Part shown: piece after piece, positions 9,437-19,440 of the stretch
Layout of the letters: the number at the start of each line of letters is the position of its first letter
How positions within the stretch are numbered: the stretch's first letter is position 1
Assembly: GCA_963575745.1 (NCBI GenBank)
Contig: CAUYUJ010019374.1
Location: 82,501-117,721, forward strand
DNA length: 35,221 nt
DNA from: Prorocentrum cordatum
Lineage: Eukaryota; Sar; Dinophyceae; Prorocentrales; Prorocentraceae
Reading direction: 5' to 3'
Program-made: the position numbers and the translations under genes
Notes under the pieces: generated by a model
What the model was told of the DNA's origin: nothing
What the model saw: only the letters and a program-made list of their open reading frames with translations
The model's database searches: none

Positions 9437-9621
9437 CCCAGACCTCCTCGAGTCGTGAAAAAATCACGACGGGAGGTTTTTCGCTATTTTCTGCCTCTGA
9501 GGGCCCTTACCGGGCCTCGGGACCGTCAAAAAACGACTCGGGATGAAAAAGCGGTCCCGGGGAATGGGTCTGGACCTCTGGGGGTCGCGTCATGAAAAAA
9601 TCATGACGTCGGGGGTCTGGG
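9437..9621 (+). mobile_element. Family F inverted-repeat element, best copy F5
   Basis: 185 bp. Ends CCCAGACCTCCTCGAGTC and GACGTCGGGGGTCTGGG are imperfect inverted repeats, each with its own subterminal hairpin (TCGTGAAAAAATCACGA and CGTCATGAAAAAATCATGACG-type). The middle carries TTTTTCGCTATTTTCTGCC, GGACCGTCAAAAAACGACTC and GCGGTCCCGGGGAATGGGTC. Other copies are at 5586 (+), 5805 (-), 7627 (-), 8604 (-) and 34174 (+). No coding capacity. Confidence 0.75.
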
Positions 9622-9644
9622 GACACGAGCAGAGTCGTCGATCC

Positions 9645-9751
9645 CCAGGAAAAAACGGATGGAAAATATGGGAAGTGCTGTGGGGGGGGGGGGGAAGACG
9701 AGAGTCCAGAGCACATGCAGAAACGTACGGGTGTTCTGGGATTCGTGTGTG
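9645..9751 (+). repeat. Flanking module duplicated on both sides of element B1, copy 1
   Basis: Landmarks GGGAAGTG, a run of G, GAAGACGA, AGATCCAGAACACATGCA-like text, TACGGGTG, CTCTGGGAT and a short TG run recur in order at 9941-10050, offset about 292 bases. The B element lies between the two modules. Confidence 0.75.
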
Positions 9752-9940
9752 CGGCAGGTTCGCGTCGTGCCGACCGGCGGCGGCCCCAGCGCGCGCGTTT
9801 AAGGTTGAACGCCGCCCGTGGCCCAGCATCGGCCCGTCGTTGAACGATCTGGCGTTCACGGAACGGCCGATCGTTCCAGTTTGAACGATCCCCGCGGCGT
9901 CAGGAACCAATGCCGGGGTCGACACGACGCGAACTTGCCG
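9752..9940. mobile_element. Family B inverted-repeat element, copy B1
   Basis: 189 bp with about 22-bp terminal inverted repeats (left GGCAGGTTCGCGTCGTGCCG; right end reverse-complements to GGCAAGTTCGCGTCGTGTCG). The interior carries CGGAACGGCCGATCGTT and an AACGATC...GATCGTT pairing, then GATCCCCGCGGCGTCAGGAA. A second copy of the same length is at 30561-30750. No coding capacity. Confidence 0.8.
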
Positions 9941-10041
9941 GGAAAAGATCTCGGAAAGTCTGGGAAGTGGCTGGGTGTGGGGGGGGGAAGACGAAGATCC
10001 AGAACACATGCAATAACAAAGTGTACGGGTGCTCTGGGATC
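9941..10041 (+). repeat. Flanking module duplicated around element B1, copy 2
   Basis: Second copy of the 9645-9751 module. In copy 1 the module ends in a short TG run at the B1 insertion point; here the TG run has expanded and leads into the assembly gap. Confidence 0.75.
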
Positions 10042-10051
10042 TGTGTGTGTG

Positions 10052-10118
<67 letters not shown>

Positions 10119-10121
10119 GTG
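10042..10121. repeat. (TG)n microsatellite
   Basis: About 35 TG dinucleotides ending in GGGGTG, directly before the gap. Long TG runs on one side of an assembly break suggest that sequencing or assembly failed in the microsatellite. Confidence 0.95.
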
Positions 10122-10221
10122 NNNNNNNNNNNNNNNNNNNNNNNNNNNNNNNNNNNNNNNNNNNNNNNNNNNNNNNNNNNNNNNNNNNNNNNNNNNNNNN
10201 NNNNNNNNNNNNNNNNNNNNN
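10122..10221. other. Assembly gap, exactly 100 N
   Basis: One hundred N bases, the usual placeholder for a gap of unknown size. The two sides may be further apart than shown. Translations crossing it are meaningless. Confidence 0.98.
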
Positions 10222-11199
10222 ATGTCTCGCGCGTGCCGCGTCCCGCGCGCAGGAATTTCGAGGATGTCTCGACTAATTCGCTCGTTTTGCCAGGATTTCT
10301 TTGGATTTGGAGGATGTCTCGAGCGAAACGTTTGTTTTTTTCATAATTTGTTGAGGATGTCTCGAGCGAAACGCTGGTTTGGCAAAAATTGGGGATGTTT
10401 CGAGCGGAGGCTTCGTGGAGGGCCAGAATTCAGAGGATGTCTCAGGCGAAATGTTTGTTTTCGTGTCCCGCTCGCAGAAATTCTAAGGATGTCTCGCGCG
10501 TGCCGCGTCCCGCGCGCAGGAATTTCGAGGATGTCTCGACTAATTCGCTCGTTTTGCCAGGATTTCTTTGGATTTGGAGGATGTCTCGAGCGAAACGCTT
10601 GTTTTTTTATAATTTGTTGAGGATGTCTCGAGCGAAACGCTGGTTTTGCAAACTTGGGGGATGTCTCGAGCGGGGGCCAGAATTCAGAGGATGTCTCAGG
10701 CGAAATGTTTGTTTTCACGTCCCGCTCGCAGGAATTCCGGGGATGTCTCGCGCGTGCCACGTCCCGCGCGCAGGAATTTTGAGGATGTCCCGTAGCGCGT
10801 CCCCTTGGCACGTCCTACGGAGTGACCCCATGGCACGTCCCTTGGCACGTCGCCTGGCGCGTCCCTTGGGACGTTTCGCGGCGCGTCCTCCTGGCATGCC
10901 CCCCTGTCAATTAGCTCTGGGGCAGCTACTATGTGTTCAGGCAGCTCGAGCTTCAGATCCAGATCAGTTCGGTCAGGACTCGGATGCAAAGGAAGACTCG
11001 ATCCACGACGCTATAGAGCACAATTGCGGCATGGCACATCGCAATTCAGCACGGTGCAGCACAGTACAGCCCTCGGCACGGTACATCAAGATCGATACAA
11101 TCAGCATTGCACTTGCCCGTCACCCAATCAGGTGTCTTTGAAAACGTTGCCATGCGTTACATCTCTATATTCCTTTCTGGGTTCGTGGGTCGATCATGT
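10222..11199 (+). repeat. Composite 2-kb element, copy I (5-prime part lost in gap)
   Basis: Begins inside the core array (GAGGATGTCTCGAGCGAAAC-type units, 10222-10790), with a higher-order period of 254-267 bases (repeat starts 10222, 10489, 10743). Then comes a short 12-bp array (TTGGCACGTCCC type, 10790-10905), one D unit (10912-11115) and the fixed 3-prime end (11116-11199) closing in GGGTTCGTGGGTCGATCATG. Same module order as copies II and III. No gene. Confidence 0.75.
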
Positions 11200-11862
11200 G
11201 AAAAGGAAACGCCCTCCAATTGCTGCAGCTACTGCAAATAACTGGGACAATGTGGGAAGCCCTGAAGCGAGAGCACCAGTTTGAACACGTTTCGGGATTG
11301 CCGTTGAACTCTCTGACGCTGTCTTGGCACTCTCTTGGATCGTCTTCGTGTCCTCATGGCTTCCCCTGAAACCATTGTAGAAATCGAGATCCCATGACCC
11401 CATGAGGTAGTGGAAATTTAGAATTCCTTTCTTTTCAAACTCACCCCCTGCTTGTTTTCGCGCGAAGACCCCGAGGCATCCCAACAGACCGTGGCCTGCA
11501 TTCAGAAAACGTCTCACCCACAGCCCAGGGGCTACAATTTGAGAAAAAGTAAAATCCCTCCGTTCCTTCTTCTTTCGATCTTGCCCCCTTTTCTACTCGT
11601 GCACAACAGACCACAGTTAGGCCCCAGAAAAGAACACACGAAGCCTTCGAGGGTCCCAAGTCGTTGAACACCTAACGGCAATTAATGATATTTGCGTTTC
11701 CGCTGTTCTCTTTCTATACGATTCCGAGGCTTGCGCAGGGCCTCCAAGAGAGTCCTTGGATGCGAAAAACGACAAGGATGAGATTCCATGTGTCGCCAAT
11801 CAAGCCTAGCTAGAACTCGAGCTTGCGCGCAGCGCGCGCGATGGTACTAATGTATGTTTATG

Positions 11863-11894
<32 letters not shown>

Positions 11895-11960
11895 ATTGAT
11901 GAGTGCCTGGCCCTCCAAGAAGGGCCCGCCCACCTCTCTAACGTCCGGGCCATTTTTCCC
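11200..11960. other. Spacer between composite copies I and II
   Basis: Mixed-composition DNA with a weak 11-bp CTTGG-type stretch (11320-11370) and a (TA)n microsatellite at 11860-11894. A minus-strand open frame of 107 codons (11194-11517) has no recognisable motif. No supported gene. Confidence 0.5.
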
Positions 11961-12083
11961 GGAAAGGGCGTAGGCCCAGGGTTCTCTTTTAGAGGTTTAC
12001 CCCCGGACCTGACTTGAGGTGGGCCGGCGGAATTATTCCCTGATAAATATCAAGGTCGAGGTGGGCCGGCGGAAGTCATTGGG

Positions 12084-12640
12084 AGGATGGCTGGAGCGAA
12101 ACGCTTGTTTTTCAGAATTTGTTGAGGATGTCTCGAGCGAAACGCTGGTTTTGCAGAGCCGACCGCGTCGCGGAAAAGCGCCCCGCGCGCAAGAATTCCG
12201 AGGATGTCTCGCGCGTGCCGCGTCCCGCGCGCAGGAATTTCGAGGATGTCTCGACTACTTCGTTTGTTTTTCTGTGATTCCCTTGAATTTTGGCAGGATG
12301 TCTCGAGCGGAATGCTTGTATTGTTTCATAATTGGTTGAGGATTTTTCTAGCGAAACGCTGGTTTTGCTAAATTGTCACAATGTGTTGAGGATGTCTCGA
12401 GCGAAACACTGACTTTGCAAAATTGGGGGATGTCTCGAGCGGGGGCCTCATGGGGGGCCAGAATTCAGAGGATGTCTTAAGCAAAATGCTTGTTTTCACG
12501 TCCCGCTCGCAGGAATTTCGAGGATGTCTCGCGCGTGCCGCGTCCCGCGCGCAGGAAGTTCGAGGATGTCTCGACTAATTCGTTTGTTTTGCCAGGACTT
12601 CCTTGGATTTTGACAGGATGTCTTGAGCGAAACGCTTTTC
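12084..12640 (+). repeat. Core array of composite element II
   Basis: Twelve copies of a core related to GAGGATGTCTCGAGCGAAAC at irregular spacing of 38-76 bases. Variants include GAGGATGTCTCGCGCGTGCC (followed by GCGTCCCGCGCGCAGGAA) and GAGGATGTCTCGACTAATTC. The same sequence of variants occurs in copy I. Confidence 0.85.
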
Positions 12641-12649
12641 CCCAGCACG

Positions 12650-13836
12650 TTCCGTAGCTCGTCCCCTTGGCACGTCCCGCGGTGCGTCCCCATGGCACGT
12701 CCCTTGGCACGTCGCTTGGCGCGTCCCTTGAGACGTTCCGCGGCGCGTCCTCCTGACATGCTCCCCTGTCCATCAGCTGTGGGGCAGCTACTATGTGTTC
12801 AGGCAGCTCGAGCTTAAGATCGAGATCAGTTCGGTCAGGACTCGGATGCAAAGGAGGACTCGATCCATGACGCTATAGAGCACAATCGCGGCATGGCGCA
12901 TCGCAATTCAGCACGGCGCAGCACAGCACATATTTCGGCACAGTACATCAAGATCGATACACTCAGCATTGCAATTTGGCACGACCCTTGGCACGTTCCG
13001 TGGCGCGTCCCTTGGCGAATCTCCCTATTACGTCGCGTGGCGCGTCCCTTGGCACATCCCGTGGCACATCCATTGGCACGTTCCGTAGCGCGTCCCTTTG
13101 GCACGTCCCGCGGTGCGACCCCATGGCATGTCCCTTGGCACGTCGCCTGGCGCATCCCTTGGGACGTTTCGCGGCGCGTCCTCCTGACATGCTCCCCTGT
13201 CCATCAGCTCTGGGGCAGCTACTACGTGCTCAGGCAGCTCGAGCTTAAGATCGGAATCAGTTCGGTCAGGACTCGGATGCAAAGGAGGACTCGATCCATG
13301 ACGCTATAGAGCACATTCTCGGCATGACACATCGTAATTCAGCACGGTGCAGCACAGCACATATTTCGGCACAGTACATCAAGATCGATACACTCAGCAT
13401 TGCAATTTGGCACGTTCCTTGGCACGTTCCGTGGCGCGTCCCTTGGCGAGTCTCCCTGGCACGTCGCGTTGCGCGTCCCTTGGCACATCCCGTGGCACAT
13501 CCATTGGCACATTCCGTAGCGCGTCCCTTTGGCACGTCCCGCGGTGCGACCCCATGGCATGTCCCCTGGCACGTCGCCTGGCGCATCCCTTGGGACGTTT
13601 CGCGGCGCGTCCTCCTGACATGCTCCCCTGTCCATCAGCTGTGGGGCAGCTACTATGTGTTCAGGCAGCTCGAGCTCAAGATCCAGATCAGTTCGGTCAG
13701 GACTCGGATGCAAAGGAGGACTCGATCCACGAGGCTATAGAGCACATTCGCTGCATGGCACATCGTAATTCAGCACGGTGCAGCACAGCACAGCCATCGG
13801 CAGGGTACATCAAGATCGATACATTCAGCATTGCAT
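12650..13836 (+). repeat. 12-bp arrays and D units of composite element II
   Basis: Three rounds of a 12-bp array (TTGGCACGTCCC, GCGGTGCGTCCC, TTGGGACGTTTC) and a D unit of about 203 bp. Each D unit begins AGCT(C/G)TGGGGCAGCTACTA and contains CAGTTCGGTCAGGACTCGGA, CGCTATAGAGCACA and ATCAAGATCGATAC. The spacing between D units is 430-431 bases. The 12-base unit keeps frame, giving A-R-P-L tetrapeptides on the plus strand and D-V-P-R on the minus strand, so the long frames here are not evidence of a gene. Confidence 0.85.
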
Positions 13837-13929
13837 GTGCCCGTCACCCAATCAGGTGTCTTTGAAAACGCTGCCATGTGTTACAGTTCTAGATTCCTTT
13901 CCGGGTTCGTGGGTCGATCATGTTTCAAT

Positions 13930-14140
13930 GCCGCCTCCCCGTGGCCGCCAAGGGGCCTCAAGACAGCCCAAGAGACCTTCAAGCAGCCCCAACAGGCTCC
14001 CAAGATCGTCCAAGAGAGCCCCGATACGCACAAATGTCGTTCCACGACGCCCAAGATGATCCCCAAACGGCCCAAGACGACTCCAAGATGCCCCAAGAGG
14101 CTACCAAGAGGTTTCGCAAGAGGGCTCAAAGAAGCAAGCA
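13930..14140 (-). repeat. 11-bp-period array, copy R4
   Basis: CCCAAGAGG-type units (reverse orientation) starting a few bases after the end of composite element II and running into the AT-rich island. Confidence 0.65.
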
Positions 14141-14149
14141 TGATTGGTG

Positions 14150-14765
14150 TTTGAAGGTTGTTTTCAGGTGTTTGGGAGATGTAACTATTTACACATTTAC
14201 ATATACACATACATGTACTAATTCATAGGTTTGTATAGGCCTTTATATTTTATGATATTACGTCTTAGTCCATTATGTTATATTGATAATATGCATCATG
14301 TGGGAATATGTTATAGTCCACTTATAATGTATGATATCATACTACAGCATGGTACAGTTTTGTATTTTGTGATGGCGTAATAAAATGTGCCATAGTAAAT
14401 GCGAACATGTAACTCTGAATATGTTAGTATCATGTTCTCTGTAGCTTGGTAATCAGGTCATGGGTATTTTACACCGTATTAGATTATGACACATCATACT
14501 TGTAACATGTAATATTGAATGTTTACATCGTACATTGTATGGTGTGTTTGGTGTATTGTATAGTATATCATATGCCGTTATATTATTTAGTGTTATAGCA
14601 ATTCATATGCTAGCATACTATATGTTTGGTAGTACGTCGCCCAACATTCTAGTATACCATATTTAATCATAATGCAGTTGCTATAGTATTTCGCAGCTAA
14701 TGTTATTATGTGATATTGCTGCATTGCATTATATTGCAACGTACGGTACTATATTAAGTTATGTT
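14150..14765. other. AT-rich island
   Basis: About 615 bases of strongly AT-rich DNA with sharp borders, built of short degenerate words such as TATGATATCATA, ATATGC and TAGTATA. No open frame of note. Flanked on both sides by 11-bp arrays in the same orientation, so it looks like an insert in one larger array. Confidence 0.75.
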
Positions 14766-14799
14766 GTGTGATCTTAAAGGTAAGGGGCGGGGCAGGCCC

Positions 14800-15240
14800 G
14801 CGGCACGTAAACGCGTGCCTCGACCCCCCATGGGAGGGCCGGGGAGCCCCAAAAGCGCCCCAAGACAGGCCCAGAGGGCTCCAAGACGCCCAAGATGGCC
14901 CCAAGACGGCCAAGGAGCCCCACTAAACGCCCCAAGAGATCCCCAAGAGGCCTTGGAACAGAGCCCCAAGAGGCCCAAATCGTTTAATTCGTCGGGGCAA
15001 ACGTACATTCTTTGCGTATACAACTTTTCGGGCTTCCGACGCTCCAAGACGGCCCAAGAAGCGCCCGAGACCGTCCCGAGATAGCCCCAGAGGCCCCCAA
15101 GAGGCCCCCAAGACAGCCCGAGAGCCCCAGACCGCACAAGAGCGTTCCAAGATGGCCCAACATGGCTTCAAGACAGATCCAGAGGGCCTGAAGACGGCCG
15201 AGAGACCCTTAAAGGGAGTCCCACGAAGCCCTCAGGAGGC
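14800..15240 (-). repeat. 11-bp-period array, copy R5, with core
   Basis: CCCCAAGACGG-type units. On the minus strand 15050-15015 reads GAGCGTCGGAAGCCCGAAAA, matching the CGTCGGAA...GAAAAGG core of the other arrays. Ends about 45 bases before composite element III. Confidence 0.7.
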
Positions 15241-15288
15241 GAAACAACTGTTTCTCTAGTTTCTGTGGAATTCTGTCTTCTGGTTCCT

Positions 15289-17281
15289 GGAAAGGGCGGG
15301 GGCCAAGGGTTCTCTTTTAGTGTGTCAACCCTCGGTTTCGACGGCTGCAGGGCCGGCGGAATTATTTTGCGATAAAATACGAGGTCGCCTAGGGCCGGCG
15401 GAATTATGTTTGAGGATGTCTCGAGCGAAACGCTTGGTGTGCAGAATTTGTTGAGGATGTCTCGAGCGAATCGCTTGTTTTGTGTTATAAATTGTCTTCT
15501 CCTGGGGACCAGAATTCAAAGGATCTCTCAAGTGAAATGCTTGTTTTCACGTGCCCAGGTCTTGAGGATGTCTCGAGCGAGACGCTTGGTTTCACGCCTG
15601 CAGGTTGCCCAGGCAGGTTGTCCAGGCGGATGCCTAGCATGAGGATGTGTTGAGAATGTCTCGAGAGATACGCTTGTTGTCACGTGTCCAGGTCCCCCAG
15701 GCGGATGTCTAACATGAAGATGTGTTGAGGATATCTCGAGCGAGACGTTTGCTTTCACGTTTACAGGTCGCCCAGGCGGATGTCTAGAATGAGGAGGTGT
15801 TGAAAACGTCTCGAGCGAAACGCTTGTTTTCACGTGCCCAGGTCACCCAGGCGGACGTCTCACATGAAGATGTGTTGAGGATGCCTCGAGCGAACCACTT
15901 GCTTTCACGTGTCCAGTTCGCCCAGGCGGACGTCTAGCATGAGAATGTGTTGTGGAGGTGTTGAGCGAAACGCTTGTTTTCACGTGTCCAGGTCGCTCAG
16001 GCGGATGTCTAGCATGAGGATGTTGACAGGATGTCTCGAGCGAAACGCTTGTCCCCGGCACGTTCCGTAGCGCGTCCCCTTGGCACGTCCCGCGGTGCGT
16101 CCCCGTGGCACGTCCCTTGGCATGTCGTTCGGCGCGTTCCTTGGGACGTTCCGCGGCGCGTCCTCATGGCATGTTCCCCTGCTCTGGGGCAGCTATTACG
16201 TGCTCAGGCAGCTCGAGCTTAAGATCCAGATCAGTTCGGTTTGTACTCGGATGCAGAGGAGGACTCGATCCACGAGGCTATAGATCACAATCGCGGCATG
16301 GCGCATCGCAATTCAGCACGACGCAGCACAGCACAGCCCTCGGCACGGTACATCAAGATCGATACATTCAGCATTGCAATGTGTCATGTTCCCTGGCACG
16401 TTCCGTGGCGCGTCCCGTGGCGAGTCCCCTTGGCATGTCGCGCGGCGCGTCCCTTGGCACGTCCCGTGGCACGTCCATTGGCACGTTCCGTAGCGCGTCC
16501 CCTTGGCACGTCCCGCGGTGCGTCCCCGTGGCACGTCCTTTGGCACGTCGTTTGGCCCGTCCCTTGGGACGTTCTTAGCTCTGGGGCAACTACTACGTGC
16601 TCAGGCAGCTCGAGCTTAAGATCCAGATCAGTTCGGTTTGTACTCGGATGCAAAGGAGGACTCGATCCACAACGCTGTAGAGCACAATCGAGGCATGGCA
16701 CATCGCAATTCAGCACTGCTCATCACAGCACAGCCCTCGGCGTGGTACATCAAGGTCGACACACTCCGCATTGCAACTTGGCACGTTCCGTGGCGCGTCC
16801 CGTGGCGAGTCCCCTTGGCATGTCGCGCGGCGCGTCCCCTGGCACGTCCCGTGGCACGTCTATTGGCACGTTCCGTAGCGCGTCCTTTTGGCACGTCCCG
16901 CGGTGCGTCCCCATGGCACGTCCCCTAGCACGTCGCTTGGCGCGTCCCTTGGAACGTTCCGTGGCGCGTCCTCCTGGCATGTCCCCTTGTCACTTAGCTC
17001 TGGGGCGGCTACTGTGTGCTCAGACAGCTCGAGCTTAAGATCCAGATCAGCTCGGTCAGGACTCGGATGCAAAGGAGGACTCGATCCACAACGCTATAGA
17101 GCACAACCGCGGCATGGCACGTCGCAGTTCAGCACGGCGCAGCACAGCACAGCCCTCGGCACGGTACATCCAGATCGATACATTCAGCATTGCATTTGCC
17201 CGTCGCCCAATCAGGTGTTTTTGGAACGTTGCCATGTCTTACATTTCTATATTCGTTTCCGGGTTCGTGGGTCGATCATGT
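15289..17281 (+). repeat. Composite 2-kb element, copy III (complete)
   Basis: 1993 bp. Leader GGAAAGGGCG with AGGGTTCTCTTTTAG and two GGGCCGGCGGAATTAT blocks 42 bases apart (15350, 15392); core array 15411-16050; three rounds of 12-bp array and D unit (D starts near 16181, 16575 and 16994); fixed end GGGTTCGTGGGTCGATCATG. The core array differs from copies I and II in containing a 75-bp tandem block. No coding region supported. Confidence 0.75.
15627..16020 (+). repeat. 75-bp tandem repeat inside the core array of element III
   Basis: Five consecutive units of about 75 bases, each starting with a GAGGATGTCTCGAGCGAAAC variant and continuing with TTTTCACGTGTCCAGGTC, GCCCAGGCGGATGTCTAGCA and TGAGGATGTGTT. 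This unit is specific to copy III. Confidence 0.85.
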
Positions 17282-17394
17282 TTGGGCCCCGGGGGGGCTT
17301 CTTGGAGGCAAGTGCGATACCCGCGAACATGTAAAACAACACAGATTGGAGCCTCCGCTTGTACAGTTGGAGCACGCCCTGCGGCGGCGAAGAA

Positions 17395-17505
17395 CGAGGG
17401 AAGGGGGACAGGGAAAGGCGGACGAGGATGAGTAGGAGAGGAGACGGAGGGAGACGAGGACGAAGAGGACGAGGAGGAGGAGGAGGAGGAGGAGGAAATG
17501 GACCT
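17395..17505. repeat. GGA-rich purine tract
   Basis: GAGGA/GGA repeats, purine on the plus strand, following a 115-base spacer after composite element III. Confidence 0.85.
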
Positions 17506-17525
17506 CGGGGTTGCCTTGAGCTAAT

Positions 17526-18326
17526 TTGTACCTTCATGGGGCCCTAGTTGGTTCAGTAGGGCTGTCTAGGGAGGCAACTGGTTTCCAATGGCCATTCAGC
17601 GCTTTGTTGTCTCCTTCGGAGTCTTGCCAACTCATCGGGTCCTTCGCCAGCGCTTCTCTGGACCACGCGCAAGTTGTAGTTCGGGCAATTCTTGTCGCCA
17701 GCCTGCGTTCTCACAACAAGCGGGCGACCCGGTCCAGCGGAACAACTTCGGGTGTTGGTCCCAGCAGCGGCCACGGTCTATCAGCGGTTTCGTCGGTTGG
17801 GAGGGCTATCCTTACGGGGGTTGCGGGGCCAGCTTTTGCTCGCATCCTTCCCCCCCCTCTCCGTCCTCTCTTCGGTGCCGCGAGCGTCTCAACCCGCTCG
17901 TGTGAGCCGCCCACCGCGGGTTCGAGCCCTCGTTTCTGTGCGCTCGAAAACAAAAAAGGATCGGTCTGGCGTCGCAAACAGTTTGAATGCCCATTGCCAG
18001 GTGTTTTGATGTGTTATTTCCATTGTGCCCTTTGTGGCCGCAAATCTGCGTACCCGGATCCCTGGAATTGCTGCACGCCTTGCGTTACACGGACGGCCTC
18101 GTGCGTCCCCATCAACCCATCTTTGATCAGCATCGCGCCCCATCTGGGTGTGTCTTGGTCGTGGCTTGCCCGCCCTGGTCTGGTTCTGTGTATGGTACGG
18201 TGTGGTGTGATCCTCACTTGTATGATGAAATCTTTGGGGGCATGGCAGTTTTTTGGAGGTAACGTCACCAGATCAAGGATTTACGTGCACGTGCAATCAG
18301 TGGTCGAGCGGGATAGGGTCGTCTGA
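17526..18326 (+). other. Open reading frame of doubtful status (266 codons)
   Basis: This is the longest open frame in the window that is not built on an obvious repeat. The translation has no domain I recognise, no membrane pattern that holds up and no clear codon bias; two other frames are also open for about 100 codons in the same stretch, and a third (17987-18262) gives an equally plausible peptide. The sequence includes a CGAGCG...CGCTCG hairpin and GGTTCGAGCCC at about 17928. It may be unannotated intron or spacer, or an exon of an unknown gene. Confidence 0.2.
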
Positions 18327-18575
18327 GTGGTTCCTCCTCCTCTTCCTGCTGGCCATCTCAGATTCTTCAATGTCTTCTTTGCGCTCTTCCTTCTGCCCTG
18401 TCCGTTCCCGCCTCCTGCGCCTGCCGCTTGCGTCTACCACCGCACTCGTTCATCGCCGACGTCTCCCTTTCAAGACCTGCCATGTCCGCATTCGGCGGGT
18501 GGCACGGAGAGGGGGTAGGACGATGAGGACGAAACGGGGGAGAGGAGGGGGAGAGCGGTCCCCTCGGACCCGTGA
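18327..18575. other. Spacer, no gene recognised
   Basis: Pyrimidine-leaning sequence leading into the next array; nothing supported. Confidence 0.45.
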
Positions 18576-18579
18576 GGTT

Positions 18580-18915
18580 GTATTCCTGGCAGTTCCTGGG
18601 TCGTTCTTGGAACCATCATCTTGGGGCCTTCTCGGGCAGTTATCGGAGCCCTTTGGGCTGGCTTGGAGGCCTCTTTTGGGCTATCCTGGGGGCCTTGTCG
18701 GGGGTTCGTGGACCGTCTCGGTGTAGTCGTGGTTGCTTCTCGAGCCTTCCTGGACCGTCGGAATATCGAAAAGGCGAGACACGCAACTGTCTCTCGATGC
18801 CTTTTTGGGGGACTTATGGGAGCCCTCCAGCTTGAGGCATCTTGGGGCGGAAAGCTCGACTCGTCGATCCATGCTTCCGTTATCGCCTCCCCCCCAAGCA
18901 TCTTGGGGCCCTCTT
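18580..18915 (+). repeat. 11-bp-period array, copy R6, with core
   Basis: TTGGGGGCC/TCTTGGGGCC units on the plus strand. The core at 18753-18787 reads GACCGTCGGAATATCGAAAA then GGCGAGACACGCAAC, the clearest match to the R1 core. Confidence 0.75.
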
Positions 18916-18917
18916 AA

Positions 18918-19066
18918 GCCCCTCCCCCTCCTCCTCCTCCTCCTCCTCCTCCTCCTCCTCCTCCTCCTCCTCCTCCTCCTCCCCCTCCTCTTCCTCCTCC
19001 TTCTCCTCCTCTCTTCCTCCTTCACCTCCTCTCCTCCTCCTCCTCCTCCTCCTCCTCCTTCTCCGT
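18918..19066. repeat. (CTC)n polypyrimidine tract
   Basis: About 150 bases of CTC with short T insertions, lying between two 11-bp arrays of the same orientation. Confidence 0.95.
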
Positions 19067-19084
19067 CGTGTTGGAACTATCTTC

Positions 19085-19440
19085 AGTATTTGTTTAGAGT
19101 TGTGCCGGGGCAGTCTTGGGAGCCTCTTGGGCCGTTGTGAAGCGTCGGGACCTCGAGACGGCAAGAACCGCAAAACAGTTGGCCACCAAAGTGGGCATTT
19201 TGTTTGCATCTCGGGGCTTTTTGGGGTGCCTTTTTGGCTCTGAGGCCTCTTTGGAGAGCGCTGGAATTGTCTGTTGGCGTTCCCACTGTTGGGCGCCCTT
19301 CTGAGGGCCATCTTTGGCAGTCCACTGGCGCCTCTGGCGTCGTCTTGGAACCTTCTTGGGCTTGGACCCTCTCGGGCCGCCCCGGAACGTCGGAGGCTGC
19401 AAGTGGCGAGAACCCCCGACATATTGAAGCCACAGTGAGC
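19085..19440 (+). repeat. 11-bp-period array, copy R7, with two cores
   Basis: CTTGGG-type units. Two core-like blocks: 19138-19176 (AGCGTCGGGACCTCGAGACG then GCAAGAACCGCAAAAC) and 19386-19420 (GAACGTCGGAGGCTGCAAGT then GGCGAGAACCC). No gene. Confidence 0.7.

Larger units (their letters stand above)
11961..13923 (+). repeat. Composite 2-kb element, copy II (complete)
   Basis: 1963 bp. Order: leader beginning GGAAAGGGCG with AGGGTTCTCTTTTAG and two GGGCCGGCGGAA blocks 42 bases apart; core array (12084-12640); then three rounds of 12-bp array plus D unit (D starts near 12774, 13205 and 13635); then the fixed end GGGTTCGTGGGTCGATCATG. Copy III has the same order, nearly the same length and three D units. 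No terminal inverted repeats and no coding region were found. It could be a non-autonomous transposon, or a segmental repeat spread by recombination. Confidence 0.75.

Noticed and set aside
10912-17196. D units of the composite element as a SINE
   Set aside because: No RNA polymerase III A/B boxes, no poly-A or simple tail, and the units occur only inside the composite order.
17870-17960. tRNA-like GGTTCGAGCCC with a CGAGCG/CGCTCG hairpin upstream
   Set aside because: The T-stem pairs poorly, the hairpin loop has eight bases, and no A box or acceptor stem could be found.
19205-19245. Leader-like GTGCCTTTTTGGCTCTGAG
   Set aside because: It falls in phase with the 11-bp array (TTGGGG, GGCTCT units) and has an indel in the conserved CTCAAG end; chance resemblance.
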